The notes under the pieces were generated by a model, which did no database searches, had not been told where the DNA came from, and saw only the letters and a program-made list of their open reading frames with translations. Shown in pieces: positions 1-10,408 of a stretch of DNA of 64,000 bases. The position numbers were made by a program, and so were the translations under genes. Origin of the DNA: Colias croceus. Taxonomy: Eukaryota > Arthropoda > Insecta > Lepidoptera > Pieridae. Each line of letters starts with the position of its first letter. Positions within the stretch are counted from its first letter, which is position 1. Where the stretch lies: positions 4,365,001 through 4,429,000 of the forward strand of contig NC_059554.1 in assembly GCF_905220415.1 (NCBI RefSeq). The letters run 5' to 3'.

Positions 1-13
1 ACTTTGTTTACAG

Positions 14-83
14 GTCTGCTTTGCTGCAAGAACTTGAAAGAAGAAGACGAGCAAAGTCATACAATGCACTCACAAATCATTGA
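14..83 (+). CDS. 3'-terminal exon of an unidentified gene (partial)
   Basis: A splice acceptor (TTTGTTTACAG) ends at base 13. The open frame that follows reads SALLQELERRRRAKSYNALT, then Asn-His and a TGA stop at 81-83. Only 22 residues of the last exon are visible; the rest lies upstream of the window. The peptide is basic and probably helical, consistent with the tail of a nuclear or RNA-processing protein, but I do not recognise the gene. An AATAAA-like signal (GTAATAAATAG) starts a few bases after the stop, which fits a 3' end here. The frame was chosen because the other two give less protein-like sequence. Exon identity is moderately sure; function is unknown. Confidence 0.5.
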
Positions 84-1155
84 TTTTGTAATAAATAGTT
101 TTATTGAACTGTGATCTTAGATAGTATATAAAAGAACAGTTATGGAAACAAGTGCCTTAAATTTGCCTAGGAGGCTTTTATAAAAAAAATTATTGATCTA
201 AAATTGCTAAGATATAAATCAGTTTACTAATGCAATAATTTAGATTGCACATATTTTAATAAAATTATTTTGAATAATAATGTAATTAATCATGATAATT
301 CAATCTATTTATATTTAAACCAACAGGTTAAAAGCATAATTATTGTTGTCACAAATAAGGACAGAATTGTAAAAAATATTTGCATTATATACAAATAAAA
401 AGCATCCAATTATGTCATTGGAAACTCTGTGTTTATTAGAAGACTAAAATAGGCAATAGCTTTCTTCCAAACAACTCTTTACTTTTAATTTTTTTCATCT
501 TATTATGGAACTATAGAAGATACAACATGTCAACAGATTTTCCAGTTGTATCAAGTTGTTCCTGTAAGAACAATTGAGAAGCTATTATTATGTATGTGGT
601 GTAGGTACATAGCTTTGCACACCTTCATGCTAAATAGCTGTGACACAAATTTGTTGGTAAAACCGAAGGATCACATAAGATATTATCATTCTTAATTTTA
701 TTATTGCATCTACAATTTTTCAGGTAGGTTAATTATTACAGATGCTGAAAGTACATATTTAAGCACACTTTCTTCAAAACTATTTATTTCAATATGTATA
801 ATTTAGGTTTTCAATCATTTCTTTTATACTTATTTGTGAATAACATAATGAAGCGTGTATAATCTTCCAAGGTGACACTGGCAGAATTACGAAATACTAA
901 GCAAAATTGCCATTAAATAAAAAATTGGATTGAATTTGAGCACAAGTTTTAAAATATTTATTTGCATTTCTTGCCTTTTTAGCTAATATATAACAGCTAC
1001 GTTATGTTTATTGTTTATTAAATAATATTTTGATATTATGGAAAGTAAAAAATAATAACTTGTATTGGATGTTTTTTCTACCGTCTTGCACTATTTAATA
1101 AGATTAAGTATAAATCACAGAACAATAAATTATTTACATTTGATATTAATAATTA
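84..1155. other. 3' flank / intergenic, no gene seen
   Basis: This AT-rich stretch lies between the end of a plus-strand gene and the end of a minus-strand gene, so it holds two converging 3' ends. I see possible polyadenylation signals but no long open frame, RNA gene or clear repeat. Confidence 0.5.
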
Positions 1156-1745
1156 TTATTCACTAAGTTCTTCATTGTATTCATCTCTACGAGGTTTTCT
1201 GACTTCTTTTCCATCAACAATATCATATTCATCTACCTTTTTAAAACCCGATATCCTTACAACTTGAGCATTTTTAATACCAAGTGTATTGGCCCAAGCT
1301 ATTCCTGAAAATTTAAAAAGATAATTTAACTATGAGTAGGTAAAATTAGCTTTAATTAATATTCTATCACATTTAGAATGTGCTTTATATGTTTAAGATA
1401 GACCTGTCTGTATCGGCTATTATTCATTTATTCAAAACTAGGCTAGCTAGGCTGTCTAGATGGAATGGGATAGGTACCTATAAAAGTCACTCATGAATTC
1501 TTATACTCTTGAGAATACATAAAATATATACCTGGAGACATAGATTTTTCTTCGTCACTTTTTAAACCATAATAATGTGCCCAATCAGCCTTTCCTTGGT
1601 AAAGAGAATAAACCATTAAACCAAACGCATTCCATGCCAAAAATCCGTAAGCTAAACTCAATCGTGTCTTCCAAGTCTGTGCAATATCTTCTGGTATTGG
1701 TTTAGTCCGTTTTCGAATAATCTTGTGCCACCACCGAGGTATCAT
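1156..1745 (-). CDS. Small single-pass membrane protein, about 120 aa, two exons
   Basis: Exon 1 is 1745-1532 and exon 2 is 1304-1156. The junction is CCAG|GTATAT to TTTTCAG|GAATAG, and the 363 summed bases equal 121 codons with the stop. The protein starts MIPRWWHKIIRKRTKP, which is basic. One hydrophobic segment follows at about residues 29-48 (LSLAYGFLAWNAFGLMVYSL), then a hydrophilic C-terminus ending in an acidic NEELSE tail. A basic N-terminus, one membrane span and a short polar tail resemble small mitochondrial inner-membrane proteins of the SMIM26 type, but this is a layout resemblance only and I do not assign a name. The first ATG in frame was taken as the start. Start and stop are well placed; function is unknown. 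Confidence 0.6.
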
Positions 1746-2040
1746 TGTGTGTTACAATTTAGTAATTAGTTACGAAACTAGACTGTCCATAAATAAAAGC
1801 AGTGGAACTGCAATCACGCTGCTAAAATAAAATAATTTTTTTGACTTGTTACGGCATAGGTATAGTCAATTGTCAATTTTCAAAACATAACCTCAGCATC
1901 ATATGCTCAGACTGTCAAGTGTCAAAGAGGTCAAACTATAGAAAATTCACAGATGTACTCACTGTAGGTACAGATTATATAGAAAATATAATATGTAGTC
2001 TATAAACTAATAATATTTATTTTCATTTTCCTATATCCCA

Positions 2041-2170
2041 AGGTTGCCTGGAAGAAATCGCTTCAAAGCGATAAGGCCGCCAATTTTTACGGTGAAGATT
2101 CATTTTGTATGTTATTGTATTTTTATATCTGTGCATTGTACAATAAAGTGTTTTTTATTTATTTATTTAA
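2041..2170 (+). repeat. 3' tail of a lepidopteran retroelement
   Basis: The segment contains GGTTGCCTGGAAGAAATCGC, then GCGATAAGGCCGCC, then an AATAAAG signal and an A/T-rich tail. I recognise this combination as a common 3' end fragment of lepidopteran retroelements, often found in 3' UTRs. No coding part of the parent element is present. The assignment is from memory of the family rather than from a search. Confidence 0.5.
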
Positions 2171-2802
2171 TAATAAAATTGCAGCATTCAATTAATGTAA
2201 AATTGGAATGTCTATTTTTAATATTAAAATATCCGATTATTGCCTAACTACACCTAATTTTCTTATTTTACGGAACCCTGAAATGAATAAAAACTTACCT
2301 ATTTACCTCGAGAATTAGGTTTATTATTGTTTATGTAATCAAATCACAGTCAAATCAACAAATATAATATTTGACATAAAAAAAGCAGTTCATAGCCATA
2401 ATTTTTCACAATCACAATTTATATAGATTTTCCAGAGTTTTTCCTATAAAATTGTCTATCAAATGCTGGAAAGGTTTATCAGAGCAGTGAGAGCAATAAA
2501 AAGAACACCATCTCAAATTTCATTGTAAGTAGATTCGTTAGCTAGATGCTACCCTTATGCTACCATAGATGCTACAGGAGTAAGGACAATAAGTAACAAC
2601 TAAAAACTTCCATAACCCTCAGTCACGTAGTAACATCACTTCCCGGGTTATTTTTTCCCTCTATAGGACGTTATGCAGATTGCAGAGCTTGACCAGTTTT
2701 GTCTGCTGTTTAGTTATGATGGACCGAAAATATTTTTTTTAGATTCATTATTATTAATAATTTATTTTGACTTGGTTAATCTATCTAGGTATATATATAT
2801 AA
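2171..2802. other. AT-rich spacer, no gene seen
   Basis: No supported open frame, RNA gene or repeat. It leads into a short (TA)n run at about 2789-2802, where the inverted element pair begins. Confidence 0.4.
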
Positions 2803-3000
2803 ATACCAACTTGGGCACTAAGTTGATCCGGCCCGACTGCCGTGCATTGCCGACTCCACCTTTTCCCCCATATTACTCGACTCCGGTTGCATAGATCTTG
2901 CCCGGAGTGGCAACGGCGCAAATATTTGGGCGACGTTGCCAAACGTATTCATGGAGAAATTGATATACTCAACATTTTTATTGCTAAGATCTCGAACTGA

Positions 3001-3366
3001 ATCGACTCCGTAACGGCCGAAATTCAGAAACCCATAAACACTTGTTGGCTCCGTTTTATATACCAAATCCAAAGTCGTATGTTGATCAGATCCATTTATA
3101 TTATCAAAATTACAGCTTTATTTGATCCGACAGAACGAAACTGTATATTAAGTAACGTAGATTAATTTTTCGTAAACACTACAGTATTTGTTGGCTCCGT
3201 ACACAAACATATTATAGTTAGGTATAATGTTCCATACATTGCTAAATCCGCCTAGACTAGACGAACTCGACTCCGTAACGGTTCAAATTTTGAAATGCTC
3301 AAACACTTCTTGAATCCGTTTTATATACCAAATCATAAGTCGTATGTTGATCTGTTCCATTTATAT
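3001..3366. repeat. Subterminal duplicated block, about 100 bp, twice
   Basis: Two related blocks at about 3001-3106 and 3266-3366 share the order ACTCCGTAACGG, then CTCCG or ATCCG followed by TTTTATATACCAAATC, then AAGTCGTATGTTGATC. They lie about 265 bp apart. The short word GATCCG / GCTCCG / ACTCCG recurs many times in this region and in the loop at 6180-6400. Iterated subterminal words of this type are binding sites for transposases in several DNA-transposon families; that role here is inference. Confidence 0.6.
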
Positions 3367-3909
3367 GCACTTGCATGACATTGACATGGAGATATGAAAT
3401 TAGGGCTAGCAAAAATCTCCTGAGTTTTATGGAAGTTGAAGAAGTCGACCGTAATTCAATTGAAACTTATTGAAAACGTCGTGAAACTAAAAATACGGAA
3501 CCCTAAAAAGATAGATATTTGGACGAACCTTTCGTCATACAGTGACGGTGATAATTCTCAAGTAGTATGCAACCTACAAATAACAACCTACCACTTGAAT
3601 TAGGGCAACTCTTTCGCGAACGCTTCACGTGATCCGTCAATATTTACTATCGGATTACGATATTTATTGACGTGTAGGGTAGTGTATTGACGGATGAAAA
3701 TATATCGCTGGATTTCTGGAAATCCTTGTGATCTGATCCCAGGACCTAGATCGCTATATTTATCTTGCCGTCAGTATTGATGGTGTAGGGTGTGCTGTGA
3801 TCTCTCCCAAGATACATCAGTAAATATCAAGATAATTATCATAATATTTGTTGACGTGTAGCGTTCGCCTTTGCCCTGGTTCTGACATCAATCTGATAAA
3901 ATAATTAAA

Positions 3910-6031
3910 ATGTTAGATTTAGGTCAAACAAATGACGACTCATATTCCTGCACAAATTATCCATTGCGGAGTAAATATGAGTGTACGCAGATCGCCAACA
4001 TGCAGTGGGTACTGCCGGTGGATCGCATCCCGATCTATCGAAGCTAAGTTCGTTTTCTACGAGTTCTACGCCAACTGATACTCAAATTACTTACAGAAAA
4101 CGGAAACAACCGCTAGAACAAGATTGCAGATTTAGTGATGATATGAAGGATATTCGGTCGGAGTTGAGCCGTATTTATTACTTGAAAAATATGTATGCTC
4201 AAATAAACAAATAGTAAACAAAATTCATGAAAACATTTCTGAGGTAAAAATACAAATTACCGAAATTAAATCGTCGAACGAACAATCTTTGAATTTAATT
4301 CGCCAAAATACGAATCAAATCAATGAAATTAAGTCATGCATTGTAGCATGTATGATAATTACTGAACAAAACATATTGAAGAGTGCTATTTCTCAATTAG
4401 AATCCCAGATAAACCAGGGTGAGAGTAAAATAAAATCACTGGAATTAAATCTTCAATCAATAAATCAGTCAGCCAACCCATCGGGTTTTACGTCTAAAAA
4501 TCAACTTCATATAAATTAAAACTTAATCAAGGAACTACGGGACAGAAAGAGCCGCGAAAAAAATATAATTTTTAATGGTTTCCCAGAAAGACATCTTATA
4601 ATTCAGAGGAGAGGAAATCTAAAGACAACTACGAAATTTTAAAAATTACCTCACTAATAAGTTCAGACCTAACGAAGCCAGTTAAAATATATAATTATAA
4701 ATAACCTTAATTCAAACAGCTGTAGTACAGGTCTTGATGGTATTACTACAAAAGCAATTAAATGCATCAAAGAAAAATTAAATCATACTTTAAGCGACTG
4801 TTTTAACCAAGCCATAAGTCATAGACGTTTTCCGGACTCGTTAAAAATAGCGAAGGTAACTCCTATCTATAAGAGTGAGTATTCGGTTTTGCCAGTATTG
4901 TCAAAATATTGGAGAAGATTTTACACACGAGATTACAAAAATATTTAGACTCATTTAATTTTAATTCAGTGCGTCAATACGAATTTAAGCCAAAAAGTGA
5001 GCTCTGTGAGCGAATATGGACCTAACTATTAAAATAAAACAGAACATTGACGCAAACAATATAGTTTTGGGAGTGTTTATTGACCTACAAAAGGCCTTCG
5101 ATACCGTTTCTCACGAACTTTTAATAAAGAAATTAACATCAATTAACATTAATGGTAAAGCACTAGATATGCTGAAATCATATTTAAAAAATCGATCACA
5201 AATAGTTAAAATAGATAACCACGATAGCATTCCCTTACCAATTACATGTGGCGTACCCCAAGGTTCGATTCTAGGCCCATTGCTTTTTTTAATTTATATT
5301 AATAATTTACAAGATTTAAAGCTAAATGGTCACCTAACACTTTATGCGGATGACACCTGTCTGTTTTATTTTGGTCCTTCTATACATGATAGCGCAAGCA
5401 CAAAATGAATTAAATAAATGGTTTCAATGCAATCTACTAAAAATAAATATATCTAATTTAAAAGCTCATAAAAAAATTATTCCACCACACGCTCCACTTA
5501 AAATTAACGGTGTTGTATTAGAACATAAAACCCACGAGAAATAACCTAGATTTGCGAATCGGCAGCTCTCTGAAATGGAATTATCACATCGACCACCTAA
5601 AAAATAAATTATCAGCACTTCTTAGATCTCTGCGTAATATTACTTCTTGCCTTCCTCATAAATTACGCCACACCATCTACAACACGTTAGTAAAGCCGCA
5701 CCTAATGTATTTAATAGAAGTATGGGGGAGTGCTTACAAAAATAAATTAGCGCCACTCCAAATTTTACAAAATAAAATCATTAAAACTATCTTTAACTAT
5801 CCTTTTTTAACTTCTACAAATAAAATCTACGACGACACTAAAATAATGAATTTAAAACAATTATACTTTTATAATACGTGTATGTTCATATGCAAAGCGC
5901 TACATAAAAACATAAATACAAATATTATAATCTCAACATCAAATCGTCACTATCCTAATAGACGAGCTATCTTGCCCTCCCAAAGATCCGAACAAATTAT
6001 GGAAGGCGAACGGCAACATACGTTTTTATAA
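3910..6031 (+). pseudogene. Decayed non-LTR retrotransposon (ORF1 plus reverse transcriptase) in the left arm
   Basis: The 5' part encodes a coiled-coil ORF1-like protein with heptad-like stretches such as LNLIRQNTNQINEIKS (about 4280-4520), then a NIIFNGFPE-type motif seen in lepidopteran LINE ORF1 proteins. The frame then jumps to mid reverse transcriptase. The endonuclease and the N-terminal part of the polymerase are missing. Recognisable RT pieces include LQKAFDTVSHELL, CGVPQGSILGPLLFLIYINN and LYADDT (5016-5400), followed by the thumb region in a second frame (5552-6031). Several frameshifts and stops separate the pieces. It belongs to the CR1/jockey side of the LINE tree by motif. A matching copy lies inverted in the right arm (about 11404-6460). 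Confidence 0.75.
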
Positions 6032-6120
6032 CGGGAATAAGTGCCTTTAAACCTTCAAGTGGCTAAGGCCGCAAGCGACCAATGGCTGAGCTCGGTGGGC
6101 TCTGATTGGCTCATTTGAAT

Positions 6121-6123
<3 letters not shown>

Positions 6124-6173
<50 letters not shown>
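6124..6173. repeat. (TA)n microsatellite at the element junction
   Basis: An uninterrupted TA run of roughly 50 bp separates the truncated left copy from the right copy of the inverted element. Similar TA runs flank the outer ends at about 2789 and 12297. It looks like the target in which the right element sits. Confidence 0.9.
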
Positions 6174-6176
<3 letters not shown>

Positions 6177-7599
6177 TATCTCCATGGGCACTATGTTGAT
6201 CAAACGTGCCATATAGTTAGTAGGTAATTATTTGATCCGTTTTCACTTGTTGATCCGGTTGGTATTTGTGGATCCATTGCCACACCACCGTCCGTATGTG
6301 GATCCGAACGGAGCCACAAGTGTCACCATCAGTAATAATAATAATTACGTGCTTTTTATACAAATCCACCTTTTTTGCGTTTTAGCTCTTGTTGATCCGA
6401 TTCAAATGAGCCAATCAGAGCCCACCGAGCTCAGCCATTGGTCGCTTGCGGCCTTAGCCATTTGAAGGTTTAAAGACATTTATTCCCGTTATAGAAACGT
6501 ATGTTGCCGTTCGCCTTCCATAATTTGTTCGGATCTTCGGGAGGGCAAGATAGCTAGCTCGTCTATTAGGATAGTGGCGATTTGATGTTGAGATTATAAT
6601 ATTAATTGTATTTATGTTTTTATGTAGCGCTTTGCGGATGAACATACACGTATTATAAAAGTATAATTGTTTTAAATTCATTATTTATGTGTCGTCGTAG
6701 ATTTTATTTGTCTAGAAGTTAAAAAAGGATAGTTAAAGATAGTTTTAATGATTTTATTTTGTAAAATTTGGAGTGGCGCTAATTTATTTTTGTAAGCACT
6801 CCCCCATACTTCTATTAAATACATTAGGTGCGGCTTTACTAACGTGTTGTAGATGGTGTTGCGTAATTTATGAGGTATGCAAGAAGTAATATTACGCAGA
6901 GATCTAAGAAGTGCTGATAATTTATTTTTTAGGTGGTCGATCTGATAATTCCATTTCAGGGAGCTGCCGATTCGCAGATCTAGGTTATAATTTTGTTATG
7001 AGCTTTGAATTTAGATATATTTATTTTTAGTAGATTGCATTGAAACCATTTATTTAATTCATTTTGTGCTTGCGCTATCATGTCATGTATAGAGGGACCA
7101 AAATAAAACAGACAAGTGTCATCCGCATAAAGTGTTAGGTGACCTTAAGATTTAAATCTTGTAAATTATTAATATAAATTAAAAAAAAGCAATGGGCCTA
7201 GAATCGAACCTTGTGGTATGCCATATGTAATTGGTAAGGGAATGCTATCGTGGTTATCTATTTTAACTATTTGTATTTGATCGATTTTTTAAATATGATT
7301 TCTGCTTTACCATTAATGTTAATGGATGTTAATTTCTTCATTAAAAGTTCGTGAGAAACGGTATCGAAGGCCTTTTGTACGTCAATAAACTCCCAAAACT
7401 ATATTGTTTGCGTCAATGTTCTGTTTTATTTTAATAGTTAGGTCCATAGTCGCTGACAGAGTGTTACTTTTTGGCTTAAATCCGTATTGACGCACTGAAA
7501 TAAAATTAAATGAGTCTAAATATTTTTCTAATCTCGTGTGTAAAATCTTCTCCAATATTTTTGACAATGCTGGCAAAACCGAAATTGGCCTATAGTTAC

Positions 7600-7605
<6 letters not shown>

Positions 7606-7634
<29 letters not shown>

Positions 7635-10408
7635 CCACAACCGACAAAGGAGCGGGCGGTGTACTAATGAACATGATCACCGCCGCCCATGGACAATTGC
7701 AAAGTCAGGTAACTTTGCGATTGTTTTGCCGGCCTTTGAGAGACGCGTAGGCTCTTTTTTTGAAGGCATCCATATCATAGGTAGATGGAAACACCGAAGA
7801 TGGCAAGCTGTTCCACAATTTAGTTGTTCGGGGCAGAAAATGCCGTGAAAAGCGCACAGTTGTTGAGAGCCACTCATCCAGGTGGTGCGGATGGTACTTG
7901 AGCTTATGTCGTGCAGTGCGATTGTGGAATTTGGCAGCCGGTATTAAGCCAAAAAGTTCCTCGGAACACTCCCCATTGTACAGGCGGTAGAATACGCACA
8001 GAGACGCAACATCCCGCCGCAGTGCCAAAGGATCGAGCCGATCGGTTAGCTCGGGTTTGCCGACGATTCGAGTGGCTCGACGTTGCAGGCGGTCAAGAGG
8101 AAGTAGTTGGTATTGGGGTGCTCCAGCCCAAAGGTGAGAACAGTATTCCATATGAGGCCGAACTTGTGCCTTATAGAGTTGCAGGCGGTGAGCTGGCGTG
8201 AAATACTGTCTCGCCCTAGCGAGCACCCCAAGTTTCTTAGAGGCCAATTTGGCCTTGTCCTCTAAATGACCCCTGAACTGCACGTCGCTCGCAATGTCGA
8301 CACCGAGAATCCCGATATTTGGCGTGGCTTTGAGGAGAGTGTTTTGAAATCGAGGAGTCACCGTGAACGGCTTCTTTTTGGCGGTGAATGCGCACACTTG
8401 TGTCTTTGATGGGTTGAATTTAACAAGGTTAGTCTGACCCCAACTGGATATTGCATCCAGGGTTTTATCAATGTTGGACACAAGTTCGTTCCGATACTGA
8501 TCCACCTGCTCCTGAGAGATTCGTGCGTGCCCGGAGTATGTGGCATCGCCAGTGCTATCATCAGCATAACAATGAATATTATGTATTTGCAACATATCAT
8601 TGATATGAAGAAGGAATAGCGTAGGCGACAGCACACACCCCTGCGGGACACCAGCATTCACAGGCTGCGGCTCTGAGCACGATCCGTCGACTACGACCTT
8701 AATGCTGCGTGCCTGGAGAAAACTGGAGATCCAACTGCATAGTTTCTCAGGGAGCCCGTATGAAGGCAGTTTAGAGAGAAGACCTTTGTGCCACACCCGA
8801 TCAAAGGCTTTCGCTACATCTAAACTGACTGCCATAGCTTCCCCCTTACTCTCAATAGCGGAAGCCCATCTGTGCGTTAAATAGACCAAAAGATCGCCAG
8901 TCGATCGACTTCCACGGAAACCGTACTGATGGTCGCTTAACAACTGGCGATCTTCTAGGTGACGCAACAATTGGCGGTTGATTATGGTTTCCATAACCTT
9001 GGAGAGTAAGGAGGTTACCGCAATCGGCCTGTAGTTTGATGGGTCAGAGCGTGTGCCTTTTTTAGGGATCGGGTGTATCAAGGCAATCTTCCAACTGCTT
9101 GGGACAGTACTAGTGGTGTATGAGTACCGGAACAGGCGCGTTAGAACCGGAGCTAGCTCAGGAGCACATGTTTTTAACACTATTGCAGGAATGCCGTCAG
9201 GTCCATTCGACTTGTGAATGTCAAGGGAAAGTAGGGTTCTTCGCACGGCACATTGCGTGAATTTCACATCAGCCATAGTACTATTACAATGTGGTATAAT
9301 AGGTGGAGTCTTTCCCTCGTCATCTAGAGTCGAATTTGACGCAAAGAGACTTGCCAAAGTTTCGGCTTTGTCTCTTGCAGTGTGGGCCAAAGTATCGTCA
9401 TCCCTGCGTAGTGGAGGAAACGTCGATTTACAAAAATTGCCCTGAATAGCTTTGGCAAGGGACCAAAAAGCGCGAGTACCAGATGGGTACTGGGTCAGCT
9501 TCTTACCAACGCCTTCAATATACTTTGACTTTGCCTTTATGATACTGTTCTTGTAAGATCTGGAAGCAGCATTATATCTTTTTTTCAGTCGTCTAACGTT
9601 AGGATCCTTTACCGCTTGAGCTTCTGCCCAGGCCTGGAAGCGTTCCTGCTTCAAACGAAATGCCGTTCTGCATGAGCGCCCAAACCAGGGCTTGGACTTG
9701 CCACCAACAGGAATTACAAGGTTAGGAATATAGAGTTCCATTCCCTGCAAAACCACATCGGCGACAGAGTCTGCACAAACATTAGGATCACTAGACGCAA
9801 AGCAAATTTGCTTCCAAGGGTAGGATGCAAAAAAAGTGCGCATCCCATCCCAATCGGCCGACCTGTAATGCCAAACACGACGGTAGCTGGGTGGTCGAGT
9901 TCGAGATTGGCGGGTGAGAGGCACTACACTCCGTACCATACAGTGGTCGGATGACCCAAGAGGAGCCTCAACGGTTACCCGATAGTGGTCAGGATGTGAG
10001 GTCAGCAGGAGATCTAACAACGACGAAGTATGTTCCTCCACATCAGGGATTCGCGTGGGTGAAGTTACAAGTTGCGTTAGGCTATAGGACAAGGCAAAGT
10101 CATGAAAGGATCGCCCCGCGTGGTCTGTGGTTCGTGATCCTAGCCATTCAACATGGTGGGCATTAAAGTCACCTAGCACTACAATTTCAGCGGAGGGAAC
10201 CCTTTGTAGTAAACTATCGATCGTTCCTTGAACATGCTCAATAAGCCGGTCAGATTCGGCGTTTCCACTATGAGACCGGTAAAGACACGCGTAAATACGG
10301 GGGTGGTCATCGCAGTCAATGCGTAACCACAGTATGGATAGATCATTGCCTTCAATAGTACCAAGGCGGCGGCAACAGATGTCCTCCCTAGCGTAAACGC
10401 ACACACCA
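7606..10408 (-). mobile_element. Jockey-type LINE insertion, 5'-truncated, with target duplication
   Basis: The insert is flanked by CAGGTT at 7600-7605 and 10409-10414, a 6-bp target-site duplication. Its 3' end is a T-run on the plus strand (poly-A tail on the minus strand) at about 7604-7630. The 5' end starts inside the endonuclease, so it is truncated like most LINE copies. It interrupts only the right copy of the older LINE, so it arrived after the two arms existed. Confidence 0.85.
7705..10404 (-). CDS. LINE ORF2: endonuclease (N-truncated) plus reverse transcriptase, 899 aa
   Basis: A single uninterrupted frame runs leftward from the 5' edge of the insertion. Residues 1-150 or so are the apurinic-like endonuclease without its first segment; VVLGDFNAHH and a later SSDHCMV motif are visible. 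The reverse transcriptase follows, with DGIPAIVLKTC, NYRPIAVTSLLSKVME, LDVAKAFDRVWH, GVPQGCVLSPTLFLLHIND and the catalytic CYADD box (about residues 400-640). The thumb and C-terminal region end at KGRQNNRKVT. The enzyme nicks DNA and copies LINE RNA by target-primed reverse transcription. Motifs place it in the jockey/CR1-like group common in Lepidoptera. The missing N-terminus and absence of ORF1 mean this copy should not move on its own. The lack of stops suggests a young insertion. Confidence 0.85.
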   Translation of the reverse strand: MCVYAREDICCRRLGTIEGNDLSILWLRIDCDDHPRIYACLYRSHSGNAESDRLIEHVQGTIDSLLQRVPSAEIVVLGDFNAHHVEWLGSRTTDHAGRSFHDFALSYSLTQLVTSPTRIPDVEEHTSSLLDLLLTSHPDHYRVTVEAPLGSSDHCMVRSVVPLTRQSRTRPPSYRRVWHYRSADWDGMRTFFASYPWKQICFASSDPNVCADSVADVVLQGMELYIPNLVIPVGGKSKPWFGRSCRTAFRLKQERFQAWAEAQAVKDPNVRRLKKRYNAASRSYKNSIIKAKSKYIEGVGKKLTQYPSGTRAFWSLAKAIQGNFCKSTFPPLRRDDDTLAHTARDKAETLASLFASNSTLDDEGKTPPIIPHCNSTMADVKFTQCAVRRTLLSLDIHKSNGPDGIPAIVLKTCAPELAPVLTRLFRYSYTTSTVPSSWKIALIHPIPKKGTRSDPSNYRPIAVTSLLSKVMETIINRQLLRHLEDRQLLSDHQYGFRGSRSTGDLLVYLTHRWASAIESKGEAMAVSLDVAKAFDRVWHKGLLSKLPSYGLPEKLCSWISSFLQARSIKVVVDGSCSEPQPVNAGVPQGCVLSPTLFLLHINDMLQIHNIHCYADDSTGDATYSGHARISQEQVDQYRNELVSNIDKTLDAISSWGQTNLVKFNPSKTQVCAFTAKKKPFTVTPRFQNTLLKATPNIGILGVDIASDVQFRGHLEDKAKLASKKLGVLARARQYFTPAHRLQLYKAQVRPHMEYCSHLWAGAPQYQLLPLDRLQRRATRIVGKPELTDRLDPLALRRDVASLCVFYRLYNGECSEELFGLIPAAKFHNRTARHKLKYHPHHLDEWLSTTVRFSRHFLPRTTKLWNSLPSSVFPSTYDMDAFKKRAYASLKGRQNNRKVT

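Larger units (their letters stand above)
2812..6125 (-). mobile_element. Truncated, inverted copy of a terminal-inverted-repeat element (left arm)
   Basis: The outer tip TGGGCACTAAGTTGATCC is the reverse complement of the tip at 12286. The whole arm runs as an inverted repeat of 6395-12286, apart from a LINE inserted only in the other copy. The arm stops at 6125 in a (TA)n tract, so it lacks the last 210 or so bases (with the second tip) that the right copy keeps. It carries a decayed LINE at about 3910-6031 and mirrors an 84-codon open frame at 2818-3072 (minus strand). The CACTA in the tip recalls CACTA/EnSpm transposons, but no transposase is visible, so the class is uncertain. Confidence 0.75.

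Noticed and set aside
6232..6465. 77-codon frame in the palindrome loop
   Set aside because: Low complexity and no family match; it spans repeated GATCC words and is probably open by chance.
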